From assembly GCA_002329295.1 (NCBI GenBank), contig DCTT01000017.1, positions 1 through 10,292 on the forward strand: DNA of 10,292 nt, given 5' to 3'. The position numbers and the translations under genes are program-made. This DNA is from Eubacteriaceae bacterium UBA1433 (lineage in GTDB: Bacteria; Bacillota; Clostridia; Eubacteriales; UBA1433). This document shows, one piece after another, positions 1 to 6,094 of this stretch (positions are counted from its first letter, which is position 1; each line of letters opens with the position of its first letter). A model generated the notes under the pieces. The model did not search any database. It was not told the DNA's origin and worked only from the letters and a program-made list of their open reading frames with translations.

Positions 1-70
1 GAGTAGTGTAATTTCATATGGGTAAAGACAGATTGGTGAAAATGACCCCCAATGAAGGATTCGTAAGATA

Positions 71-265
71 CTAAAGTTCTTTATCGCATATAGCGAATTC
101 ATCTTTAATGAACCGCTCCACCCAACCTGTATTTTCTGTTACGCCTTTGAGAGTCGATTTGCGCAAGTTGGTAAAACCGTTCCGTTTGATAGTGAAATTG
201 GTGATGTTTAACAGAATAACATTTGCGGATCTTAGTTGTGCGGTTATATATTTTAATACGCTTTT
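71..265 (-). pseudogene. Start-less open frame, possible 3' remnant of a phage-type gene
   Basis: On the minus strand the frame from 265 down to a TAG at 71-73 is open for 64 codons and is bounded upstream by a stop at 266-268. It has no ATG, GTG or usable TTG near its beginning. The conceptual product looks protein-like, mixing charged and hydrophobic residues, and ends in GWVERFIKDEFAICDKEL. This could be the 3' end of a gene whose 5' end was lost when the neighbouring prophage remnant was rearranged, since it has the same orientation as that remnant. I do not recognise the family. It could also be chance; 64 codons in AT-rich DNA is only modest evidence. Confidence 0.25.
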
Positions 266-336
266 TTAGTCGTCAATGTATACTTACGCCTTGTTAATGA
301 CTAACGAATGGTAAGCCACGGATTTTGTTAGAGATA

Positions 337-345
337 TGGTATAAT
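337..345 (+). promoter_or_regulatory. Extended -10 promoter of the 44-residue peptide
   Basis: TGGTATAAT gives a perfect TATAAT at 340-345 preceded by a TG extension. No convincing -35 lies 16-18 bases upstream, so this would be an extended -10 promoter. It is followed by GGAGG at 353-357 and an ATG at 365. Confidence 0.5.
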
Positions 346-364
346 AAAAAACGGAGGTAGTGGC

Positions 365-499
365 ATGAAAGAAGTAGCGATGGCGTTGATGACATTTGCT
401 TCGGTGTTTGCATTGTACTTTTTTGTAGGGTGTGGGTGCAAATATGCAGCGAAGAAGAAAAAAGAGAAAGCGCAAGGGCGGGGTGGATGTGAATTATAA
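365..499 (+). CDS. Small single-span membrane peptide, 44 aa
   Basis: This short gene begins at ATG 365, eight bases after a strong GGAGG site and about 20 bases after an extended -10 promoter, so transcription and translation signals line up. The product has a hydrophobic segment at residues 5-22, then VGCGC, then a lysine/arginine-rich end. That arrangement fits a one-span membrane peptide with a positive cytoplasmic tail. The FVGC stretch also loosely resembles a lipobox, but the -3 residue is not ideal. Its end overlaps the end of the convergent terminase fragment (stop at 494-496), which places it at the edge of the prophage remnant. The family is not recognised. Possible roles such as a phage holin-like peptide or a toxin-type membrane peptide are guesses only. 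The good promoter and ribosome site are the main reasons to call it real. Confidence 0.45.
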   Translation: MKEVAMALMTFASVFALYFFVGCGCKYAAKKKKEKAQGRGGCEL

Positions 500-949
500 G
501 ACATGTGCGAGAAAATGGTATGTACGGAACTCAACCCTTCCGCCCGTTTTCGGTATTTCAATTCGCTTTCTACCTGTAGACCGCAAAGAACTATATTCAA
601 TTTTTGCTTTATCGAATAAGTTTAACAGTCGTTCCCATGCAGTATGGCTTGTTGTAGTTCTGTGTGCAGTGTGTAAGATATTCTCTCCTTGCATCAATCC
701 CCACATTTCGCGCATGGCCACAACTTCATTTTTTCCGTTCCGGCGCGGCAGGCTGTATCCGAATTTAGTATGTGTCCATAATCCATCCTCGTTAAGAGCC
801 ATCATCGGTTTCAGAAGATTGATTTGCCATTCAAACACTGTGCGTTCTGTTTTTTGATAAAGTTCTACTACCTCTTGGTAGATGTTATTTTTGTATGGAC
901 GAAATTCGCATTTTGTAGGCCTTTGGTTGCCGATTCGCTTCCTTGTCAT
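494..949 (-). pseudogene. Phage terminase large subunit, truncated to the N-terminal third
   Basis: An intact protein of this kind is the ATPase/nuclease that packages phage DNA into the prohead; this copy has 151 residues against roughly 450-550 usual for the family. Visible family features are the opening TRKRIGNQ-P, the W-T-H-T-K-F-G-Y segment, the Walker A-like SLPRRNGKNEVV near residues 67-78, and HTAHRTTTSHTAWERL near residues 93-108. Family similarity breaks off at about VEFRT, near residue 143, just where members normally continue towards the Walker B region (an IDEA-type motif). The last eight residues, YHFLAHVL, look unrelated. The junction therefore lies near position 523. Without Walker B and the nuclease domain it cannot package DNA. 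The ATG at 947-949 has only a weak AGGAA upstream. Family recognition is from memory of sequence patterns. Confidence 0.75.
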
Positions 950-973
950 GTTTTGCGCGTTCCTACAACAAGA

Positions 974-1186
974 TTAATCTTGCCTATTTTTAAAGAACTC
1001 TTTCCAATATGGATTCTCTTTGTCAAAAATTTCTTTTTCCTCTTTTGACAAATTATCAGGATAATCTTCAAATAGATTATATATCTTCTTTTTGTCAAAG
1101 CTGAACAGATGACTGCCTACATTGTCTAAATCATCTATCCAATAGATAGTATCGTTTTCGTTTTGTTTATAAAAATCACTTAACAC
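974..1186 (-). CDS. Small acidic protein, candidate immunity partner, 70 aa
   Basis: This frame starts with GTG at 1184-1186, nine bases after an AAAGGAG ribosome site that lies inside the 3' end of the papain-like gene. The two genes overlap by 11 bases, so translation is probably coupled. The product is rich in Asp/Glu and aromatic residues (for example the YWIDDLD and NPYWKEFF segments) and has no signal peptide or membrane span. Small acidic proteins encoded directly after, and overlapping, a toxin-like enzyme are the classic layout of an immunity gene. That role is inferred from position and composition only; I do not recognise the sequence family. It could equally be a phage morphogenesis accessory gene. 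Confidence 0.55.
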   Translation of the reverse strand: MLSDFYKQNENDTIYWIDDLDNVGSHLFSFDKKKIYNLFEDYPDNLSKEEKEIFDKENPYWKEFFKNRQD

Positions 1187-2063
1187 TGCCTGCCGCTCCT
1201 TTCACTTGGCTCGTTTCGCTTGTGTTTATAAATCCTAATATTTTTTCAAACTCTTCATTGCCATGCAACGATTCAACATCTATTAGGATGTGATTCACCT
1301 GCATCTTTTTTCCTTTTCGAGTATGCCTTTTTGGACAACCAAATCTATGTTTGAGCGTTGTTTCCGAAAAAGATTTAAATCCATTGTCTGAGCAAGATTG
1401 CAACTCAAGATATTCAAATCCTTTCCCGGAATTTTTTATAATAGCCGCATGTCTACCAGCGCATAAATAATACTCCTTGCCTTCTTCTACCGTTTTCAAC
1501 AATTTGTTCACAGCGGTGAAGTCGTTATAGTCTGTAAGTATTGTAGATTTAATTCCTGGAAGTTGAGCGATTTCCAAAATGGTTGATCTTTTTGCAAATA
1601 TCGATGTACTCGCTCCACCACGAAAGTCTAAAACAATGTAACCACTTTTGTTTCCTGCATAAGCAAGCGCAAGTGACGAACAAGAACCTTTAGTTAGATC
1701 TCCGCCGCCCAGCTCGCTGATAATCTCTTCCTCGGTGCGGTTAGTCAAAGATTTTTTAACTTTACCGGATATTCTATCTTTGTTCAATGGTGCCTTTATG
1801 CCTTTTATGCCGATTCCGGCTTGTTTATTGAGATTTGTCTGTATCTGCGCTGCTGCTGTTGAGATTAGTTCATGGTTATTACCCATTGTCGGTTCAAGGA
1901 TTCGTTGAGCTATATTATAATACATTTTCCCGTCCGACAAAACCTCTGCTGATATGTTTTTATTATACGCATCAACGAACATTTCGCCCACTTCGATGGC
2001 ATATTCGTTGGCTTTATGGTAAGTGATTTTCTCATTTTCAATTAAAGTACTTATATATTTCAT
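1176..2063 (-). CDS. Phage minor head-type protein fused to a papain-like domain, 295 aa
   Basis: Residues 1-105 resemble the conserved region of Firmicute phage minor head proteins: a helical segment with KANEYAIEVGEMF, DGKMYYNIAQRILEPTM, and the IQTNLNKQAGIGIKGIKAPLN stretch. Residues about 118-275 look like a papain-fold (cysteine peptidase/deamidase-like) domain of the kind fused to phage and polymorphic toxins. A candidate nucleophile is Cys128 in GDLTKGSCSSLA, a candidate base is His205 in AGRHAAIIK, and Gln222 in EYLELQS may be the third polar residue. A C-terminal segment (LIDVESLHGNEEF) completes the domain. The ATG at 2061-2063 has no Shine-Dalgarno site, and a stop lies five codons upstream in frame. 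The gene may once have been translated by coupling to an upstream portal gene that is now lost. Toxin activity is inferred; a structural or internal virion role is possible. Confidence 0.6.
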   Translation of the reverse strand: MKYISTLIENEKITYHKANEYAIEVGEMFVDAYNKNISAEVLSDGKMYYNIAQRILEPTMGNNHELISTAAAQIQTNLNKQAGIGIKGIKAPLNKDRISGKVKKSLTNRTEEEIISELGGGDLTKGSCSSLALAYAGNKSGYIVLDFRGGASTSIFAKRSTILEIAQLPGIKSTILTDYNDFTAVNKLLKTVEEGKEYYLCAGRHAAIIKNSGKGFEYLELQSCSDNGFKSFSETTLKHRFGCPKRHTRKGKKMQVNHILIDVESLHGNEEFEKILGFINTSETSQVKGAAGSVK

Positions 2064-2145
2064 TGTATGAAAGTATTAGAAAAACAGCAGATGTTGTTTT
2101 GCTTATGAAGATTTGTCAAGGTACTTGAAACCAAAAAGAAATCAG

Positions 2146-2174
2146 TTGATTAGAAGACTAAATGGATGTATAAT
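2146..2174 (+). promoter_or_regulatory. Promoter of the ECF-DUF1893 operon
   Basis: TTGATT at 2146-2151 and a perfect TATAAT at 2169-2174 are separated by 17 bases, as for a housekeeping sigma-A promoter. Transcription would start near 2181, leaving a leader of about 115 bases before the ATG at 2297. Confidence 0.65.
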
Positions 2175-2180
2175 ACAAAG

Positions 2181-2296
2181 AACGGTTTGAATAGATAACC
2201 GGAAAGAAAATGTGCCTGAAGGCGTACGGATACAGTAGAAATAAAGTGCCTTTAGAGACAGACGAAACAGAGAAAGACCATAAAGGAGTAAGAAAC
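2181..2296 (+). promoter_or_regulatory. Long 5' leader of a vitamin-type transporter gene
   Basis: The leader is about 115 bases long and can form two short hairpins: CGGTT/AACCG (2183-2187 with 2197-2201) and GCC-TGAA-GGC (2214-2223). ECF S-component genes are often controlled by riboswitches, so a leader this long is suggestive. However, I cannot match it to a known riboswitch class and see no terminator hairpin in it. An upstream in-frame ATG at 2210 is not the start: it lacks a ribosome site and would add 29 non-membrane residues. Confidence 0.3.
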
Positions 2297-2827
2297 ATGC
2301 AATTGACAAAAACGAGAAGGCTCACTATTGCAGGCATGTTGGTCGCTGTTGGCGTGTTGTTGCCCTACTTTACTGCCCATGCGTTCGGTGTGCAGGGGAC
2401 GATGTTTTTGCCGATGCATCTGCCTGTATTGTTGACAGGCTTTCTGAGCGGACCGATATTTGGTATGTTTGCCGGTGTGCTAACGCCGCTGATCAGCAGT
2501 TTGATGACAGGAATGCCGCCCGCTTTTCCTATGTTGCCGATTATGATGGCGGAATTGGCAACGTATGGATTGGTATCGGGGCTGCTGTATGAAAAAGCAG
2601 GTCTCGTTAAGGTGCGATTCGGGATTTATCCTGCGTTGGTGGGCGCCATGATAGCCGGCAGAGTGGTGTATGGACTGATGTTTTGGCTGCTGACATTGAC
2701 AGCGGGACAGCTCAAGGCTTTGAGTGTTTGGGCTGCGGCGGTAACAGGGTTACCGGGAATCATTATTCAACTGATTTTAGTGCCTATTATTGTAATGGCT
2801 GTTAAGAAAGGAAAACGAATGCGATGA
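2297..2827 (+). CDS. ECF transporter S component (substrate-binding membrane subunit), 176 aa
   Basis: This is a very hydrophobic protein with about six membrane spans: an N-terminal TKTRRLTIAGML entry, a hydrophobic GVLLPYFTAH segment, FLPMHLPVLLTGFLSGP near residues 37-53, a glycine-rich third segment, PPAFPMLPIMMAELATYGLVSG near 74-95, and two more spans up to residue 170. The length (about 170-200 residues) and the MHLPVLL / GP.FG...G..TPL..S pattern match the S subunits of energy-coupling factor transporters, which bind a vitamin or similar small molecule and borrow a shared EcfA-EcfA'-EcfT energising module encoded elsewhere. ATG 2297 is chosen because AAAGGAG lies eight bases before it. 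No ATPase or EcfT gene is in the window, as expected for a group II ECF system. The substrate cannot be read from sequence. It overlaps the next gene by ATGA, so the two are probably translated together. Confidence 0.8.
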   Translation: MQLTKTRRLTIAGMLVAVGVLLPYFTAHAFGVQGTMFLPMHLPVLLTGFLSGPIFGMFAGVLTPLISSLMTGMPPAFPMLPIMMAELATYGLVSGLLYEKAGLVKVRFGIYPALVGAMIAGRVVYGLMFWLLTLTAGQLKALSVWAAAVTGLPGIIIQLILVPIIVMAVKKGKRMR

Positions 2828-3408
2828 GTGTGAACAACGAATTGTTTGAAGAAGCAAAGAGAATGGTGGCTTCGGGCGAATATGCCTGTGTGGTGATTCG
2901 TGATAATATGATTAGTGACCAAATGGAAGGCAAAGGCATTGTACCGGTAATACTGCTTTTTGAAGGCAGACGACTGAAAGATGCCGTGGTTGTAGACAAA
3001 ATTGTAGGAAAAGCCTCTGCGATGATTTTTGCCTTGGGGGGCGTTACAGAAGTTTACGGCGAGGTTATGAGCATGCCGGCGTTGGCGTTTTTGGCACAAG
3101 CGGGCATTAAGGCAACTTGCGGACAATTTGTCAATGCCATTGAAAACCGCGAAGGTACGGGTACGTGCCCGATGGAGATGGCAGTGATGGATATTGATAA
3201 TGCAGAAGAAGCTTACCCTGCGTTGAAAGCCAAAATTGCGGAGCTGAAAGAGAAGGCGGAAAAAGAACAAAAGGCGGCTTCAGAGACGACAACGCAACCG
3301 GAAGAAACAACAGAAGAAGAGGATGTTGAACTGGAATATTGTTGGTATTGTGGAAAACAAATTCCGGCAGGTAAAGATGAGTGTCCTTCTTGTGCTGATT
3401 TGTTATAA
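2824..3408 (+). CDS. DUF1893 (TM1506-like) protein with C-terminal zinc ribbon, 194 aa
   Basis: Residues about 6-130 match the DUF1893 family, whose structural prototype is Thermotoga TM1506, a protein with a cytidine-deaminase-like fold but no confirmed activity. Visible landmarks are SGEYACVVIRDN, VVVDKIVGKASA near 56-66, ALGGVTEVYGEVMS near 70-83, and the NRE-GTGTCPME motif near 108-118. A charged linker (residues 133-170, rich in Glu, Lys, Thr) then leads to a zinc ribbon, C173-X2-C176-X10-C187-X2-C190. There is no signal peptide, so the protein is cytoplasmic. The ATG overlaps the stop of the ECF gene (ATGA), implying a shared job, perhaps handling or sensing the imported compound; that is inference. 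The zinc ribbon is an addition to the usual ~130-residue family and has the same spacing as the ribbons in the downstream array. Confidence 0.75.
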   Translation: MSVNNELFEEAKRMVASGEYACVVIRDNMISDQMEGKGIVPVILLFEGRRLKDAVVVDKIVGKASAMIFALGGVTEVYGEVMSMPALAFLAQAGIKATCGQFVNAIENREGTGTCPMEMAVMDIDNAEEAYPALKAKIAELKEKAEKEQKAASETTTQPEETTEEEDVELEYCWYCGKQIPAGKDECPSCADLL

Positions 3409-3424
3409 AAAAAGCAGGCAAAAC

Positions 3425-3456
3425 AAGGCAGCGTAGAAATGCGCTGCTTTTTGTTT
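3425..3456 (+). terminator. Rho-independent terminator after DUF1893
   Basis: The stem GCAGCG (3428-3433) pairs with CGCTGC (3442-3447) and is followed by TTTTTGTTTT. Flanking A and T bases extend the pairing. It closes the ECF-DUF1893 operon. Confidence 0.85.
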
Positions 3457-3529
3457 TAACAGAAAAAAAATAGAATGGATTAAAGCGGATTTTTTAAAAA
3501 CAAAGTATAATTGAAAATGGAAAACAATC

Positions 3530-3559
3530 TTGTTAAGAGGCGTTTTGAAACTGTATAAT
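3530..3559 (+). promoter_or_regulatory. Promoter of paralog A
   Basis: TTGTTA at 3530-3535 and TATAAT at 3554-3559 have an 18-base spacer ending in TG. The same geometry is seen before B and C. Confidence 0.7.
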
Positions 3560-3602
3560 AAATATAAAGATTATTTCGCGAAAAATATGGTGGAGGAATA
3601 GG

Positions 3603-4424
3603 ATGAAAAAAGCTTTTATAATCATCGCAGCAATAAGCCTGATGCTGTGTTTTTGTGTATCTGTAAGTGCAGCAGAAACCAATTACCGCATCGAAGAAGG
3701 AAAAATGAGCCTTCAACTCCCGGATAGTTGGGTGGTGTACACAAGAGATATGCCTAAGGAAGATGCGAATATTGCGGCGTATTATACAAACCATACGGAA
3801 ATGATTGCTTATATGGAAAAGTATAAAGTGTATATGGAAGCGCTGCCTAACGAGAAGATGATGATCGGCATTAAAATTTGGCCTGCAGAAGAGTTGAGCA
3901 ACCAATTCAGGGAATTGTTGGGCACCGAGGACAAAATTGAGCGTGAAAAAAAATTAACTGATATGATGGATAATGCACCGGCGGGAGATGTGCAACTCGT
4001 TGGATTATATGAGAGCAATCCGGGCGGGAGCAGCAATTGGCTTTACTTGGAAAATACGATAGCTACTGAACATTATGTGGTAGACCAATATATTGCTGTA
4101 GTCGGAGATAAAGCTGTTTTTGTTTATGGTGTACCGACAGAAGACTATATGCTGAGTACCGACAATAAAGCAATATTAGAACAGGTGCTTGGGAAAATTG
4201 TCTATGATAAAAGTGTAATGACAAGCAGCAGCCCGGCACCAAAACAAGAAACAACACCGCAAAGTCCTTCGCAACAAGATTCATTTGCAAACCAAAATAA
4301 TCAAACGACTGCCAGGACCGGGCTGGATATGCGTACGATATTGCTGATCGGGTTGGCTGTAGTTGTTGTGAGTGTCGTAGCAATCGTGGGGATGAAGCTA
4401 TTGAGAAAGAAAAAGAGTCTGTAA
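3603..4424 (+). CDS. Array paralog A: secreted-domain membrane protein, 273 aa, cut by an in-frame stop
   Basis: The ATG at 3603 follows a GGAGG site by about seven bases. Residues 1-23 form a signal peptide (LCFC core, VSA cleavage motif). The outside domain (about 27-203) begins YRIEEGKMSLQLPDSW-VVYTRD and contains YESNPGG-SNW-YLE near 136-149. The PDSW-x-V-x-T pattern recalls PsbP/Mog1-like or DUF1795-like domains, a tentative fold match. A Pro/Gln/Thr/Ser linker (205-240) precedes one transmembrane helix (about 244-264) and a basic RKKKSL stop-transfer end. The frame then meets TAA at 4422-4424, yet the same frame runs on for 82 codons with a zinc ribbon (listed next). Compared with B and C, this copy has lost its cytoplasmic tail unless the stop is read through. 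Truncated A is still a plausible anchored protein, like D. Function unknown. Confidence 0.8.
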   Translation: MKKAFIIIAAISLMLCFCVSVSAAETNYRIEEGKMSLQLPDSWVVYTRDMPKEDANIAAYYTNHTEMIAYMEKYKVYMEALPNEKMMIGIKIWPAEELSNQFRELLGTEDKIEREKKLTDMMDNAPAGDVQLVGLYESNPGGSSNWLYLENTIATEHYVVDQYIAVVGDKAVFVYGVPTEDYMLSTDNKAILEQVLGKIVYDKSVMTSSSPAPKQETTPQSPSQQDSFANQNNQTTARTGLDMRTILLIGLAVVVVSVVAIVGMKLLRKKKSL

Positions 4425-4673
4425 GGAAACAAGATATTTAAGGATAATGAACAAAGGCACAAAAAAAAGGTTTCATCATATAGCAAAGAAAAAAAGGCAT
4501 CGCTTACGCAAGCACTGTCAGGATCGCCCTCTATAGGGCAAAAACAGGAATCGGTGGCAGAAGCGGGTGCAACATCGCAAGAAATGAAGAAAAGAGCATT
4601 TTGCATGCAATGTGGTACGCCGTTATCGGATGGAACAAATTTTTGCGGTAAATGTGGCGCAAAGGTGCAATAA
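4425..4673 (+). pseudogene. Cut-off zinc-ribbon tail of paralog A, in frame after the stop
   Basis: Immediately after the TAA at 4422-4424, the same reading frame is open for 82 codons up to TAA 4671-4673. The deduced segment is a charged, Lys/Ser/Gln-rich linker followed by a zinc ribbon, CMQCG...FCGKCG, with spacing CX2CX10CX2C (tail residues 60, 63, 74, 77). B and C have the same linker-plus-ribbon at the same place after their membrane helix, so this is the missing tail of A. The only in-frame ATG (4584) has no ribosome site. The transcription terminator lies after 4673, not after 4424, which fits a gene that once ended here. It is either a recent nonsense mutation or a programmed/low-level readthrough site. 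Confidence 0.8.
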
Positions 4674-4692
4674 AAAAAGAATAATTAGAATA

Positions 4693-4725
4693 AAAATGAG
4701 GCATGACAGCCTCATTTTTTGTTTT
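4693..4725 (+). terminator. Rho-independent terminator after paralog A
   Basis: A ten-base stem AAAATGAGGC (4693-4702) and GCCTCATTTT (4709-4718) encloses a six-base loop, with a T-run continuing to about 4725. It lies 20 bases after the end of the zinc-ribbon tail. Confidence 0.9.
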
Positions 4726-4802
4726 GTGATTCGAAAAGCAAAATGAAAAAGCGCATGATGCAAAATGATAAAATGTACCGGTAAAAAGAAATAAAAACGC
4801 CA

Positions 4803-4832
4803 TTGTAAAAAGGTATGTTGAAATTGTATAAT
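4803..4832 (+). promoter_or_regulatory. Promoter of paralog B
   Basis: TTGTAA at 4803-4808 and TATAAT at 4827-4832 are separated by 18 bases; the bases before the -10 (GAAATTG) resemble those before A's -10 (GAAACTG). Confidence 0.7.
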
Positions 4833-4876
4833 AAAAAGCAGTAAAGGATATGCGAAACATAAAAGAGGAGAAGGGT

Positions 4877-6076
4877 ATGAAAAAGTTTTTGACAGTGTTT
4901 TTGGTATTATGTATGGTTCTTTGTTTTTGTATATCTGTAAGTGCGGAGCCGGGAGGCATTTATCGTGTGGAAGAAGCCGGTATGACGGTAAAAGTCCCGC
5001 AAGACTGGATTGTTCTGACTCGAAATACACCGCCATCGGATGAAGATATTAGTCAATATTATACGGATTATGCGGCCATGATAGAGTTTATGGAGGCATA
5101 TGATCTTTATATTGATGTCTATCCCACCTCTGATACTTGCATCAGCTTGGAAATGTGGTCCGCTGGCGAGATGGCGGATGAGATGCGTGCGATGATGGAG
5201 GCAGCAGATGATGCCACAGTGCAAAGCATATTGCAAGAGGCGCAGGCTGACGGGAAATTTACTGTTTTCAGCAACATGAAATTTTATCAGAGTAATCCCG
5301 GAGGAGGCAATAACTATCGTTATTTGCAATATGATGGAAAGGCGGAAGACTTTACTTATCGGGAATATGCCATTGTTGTAGACGGCAAAGCAATGTTTAT
5401 TGCCAATGTTCCTTTGGGAAAGACTTCGCTGGACGCCAAAGATATCAGCGATTTGGAAAATTTTCTGAAAGCAGTCCATATTGACGGTGCAAAATCGATT
5501 GCCGTGAATAAGAAAGAGGGAGCGGCACCGAAAGAGCCGGCAAAGGCTGGCTCACAAAACAGTGGTATTTCAATTCCTGAAAAAGGGATAGATATGGAAA
5601 CTATTTTATTATGGGTGCTGGCAGGCATAGTAATTATCGCAATTGTGGTGATAGGAATATTGTTATTGGGTAAGAGACGAAAACGATCCCGTCTAGAATC
5701 GATATCAAGTGCAAGTATGCGACCGGAAATTTCCATGCAACCTGCGCAGCCAACACAACCGCCACAACCGGTATCGCCGGCGCCTTTTGTGCCTGCTGCA
5801 GCTCCCGTTCAACCTGCACCTTCTGCATCGTCTGTGCAATCTGTATTACCTGCAACTTCCGTGCAGTCGGAATCTGTGATCCAAACAAACACAGAGGCAA
5901 TTTCACAAGAAGCAACAGAGACAGTTTGTTCCAACTGCGGAAAAGGCAATCAGAAGAATGCGGCATTCTGTATGCACTGCGGTACGAAATTGGAGAAAAA
6001 ACTTGTCTGCAAAGCGTGTGGTGCACCGTTGGCAGAAAGGGATGTTTTTTGCAGAAATTGCGGAACAAAAGTGTAA
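4877..6076 (+). CDS. Array paralog B: membrane protein with two cytoplasmic zinc ribbons, 399 aa
   Basis: ATG 4877 is preferred over an upstream in-frame ATG at 4850 because GAGGAG sits six bases before it and a signal peptide begins there (residues 1-23, LCFC core, VSA cleavage site). The outside domain (about 28-205) has YRVEEAGMTVKVPQDWIVLTRN and YQSNPGGGNNYRYLQY, closest to paralog A. One transmembrane helix lies at about 242-264, followed by KRRKRSR, which places the C-terminus in the cytoplasm. A Pro/Ala/Gln/Ser-rich linker (about 285-345) then leads to two zinc ribbons: C351/C354/C365/C368 and C378/C381/C392/C395, both CX2CX10CX2C. The ribbons probably mediate protein or nucleic-acid contacts inside the cell, but that is family-level inference. 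It has its own promoter and terminator, so it is a separate transcription unit. Function unknown. Confidence 0.85.
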   Translation: MKKFLTVFLVLCMVLCFCISVSAEPGGIYRVEEAGMTVKVPQDWIVLTRNTPPSDEDISQYYTDYAAMIEFMEAYDLYIDVYPTSDTCISLEMWSAGEMADEMRAMMEAADDATVQSILQEAQADGKFTVFSNMKFYQSNPGGGNNYRYLQYDGKAEDFTYREYAIVVDGKAMFIANVPLGKTSLDAKDISDLENFLKAVHIDGAKSIAVNKKEGAAPKEPAKAGSQNSGISIPEKGIDMETILLWVLAGIVIIAIVVIGILLLGKRRKRSRLESISSASMRPEISMQPAQPTQPPQPVSPAPFVPAAAPVQPAPSASSVQSVLPATSVQSESVIQTNTEAISQEATETVCSNCGKGNQKNAAFCMHCGTKLEKKLVCKACGAPLAERDVFCRNCGTKV

Positions 6077-6094
6077 TCCTGCAAATTTGCAAAT

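Larger units (their letters stand above)
1..364. other. Mostly non-coding left edge
   Basis: No complete gene is visible before the small plus-strand peptide at 365. The stretch contains a minus-strand open frame without a start codon (71-265, listed separately) and the promoter of the small peptide. The first 70 bases show no open frame or structure I can assign. Confidence 0.4.
494..2063 (-). mobile_element. Rearranged prophage remnant
   Basis: Three minus-strand frames carry phage signatures: a minor head protein with a papain-like domain, a small overlapping gene, and the 5' third of a terminase large subunit. In tailed phages of Firmicutes the terminase precedes portal and minor head genes. 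Here the terminase fragment lies after the head protein, and no portal, protease, capsid or tail gene is present. The block is therefore a leftover from deletion or rearrangement and not a functional prophage. No attachment site or integrase is visible in the window. Confidence 0.7.

Noticed and set aside
20..70. Possible insertion-sequence end (segment around TGACCCCCAATGAAGG)
   Set aside because: It looks faintly like an IS flank, but no partner inverted repeat, target duplication or transposase is in the window.
432..857. 141-codon plus-strand open frame
   Set aside because: It runs antisense to the terminase fragment, which has clear family motifs, and its start lies inside the small peptide gene without a ribosome site of its own.
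2210..2296. Longer N-terminus for the ECF S component starting at 2210
   Set aside because: No ribosome site at 2210, and the extra residues are polar; the ATG at 2297 has AAAGGAG and starts the typical S-component N-terminus.
3506..3511. Additional TATAAT upstream of paralog A
   Set aside because: No -35 at a suitable distance; the promoter at 3530-3559 fits the pattern shared with B and C.
4446..4536. Separate small gene starting at ATG 4447 after paralog A
   Set aside because: It is in a different frame from the zinc ribbon, ends after about 29 lysine/arginine/histidine-rich codons, and does not resemble any protein; the ribbon frame is the ancestral one.
4531..5036. Long minus-strand frames opposite paralogs A to D
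   Set aside because: They are antisense shadows of the real genes; none has a ribosome site plus recognisable domain.
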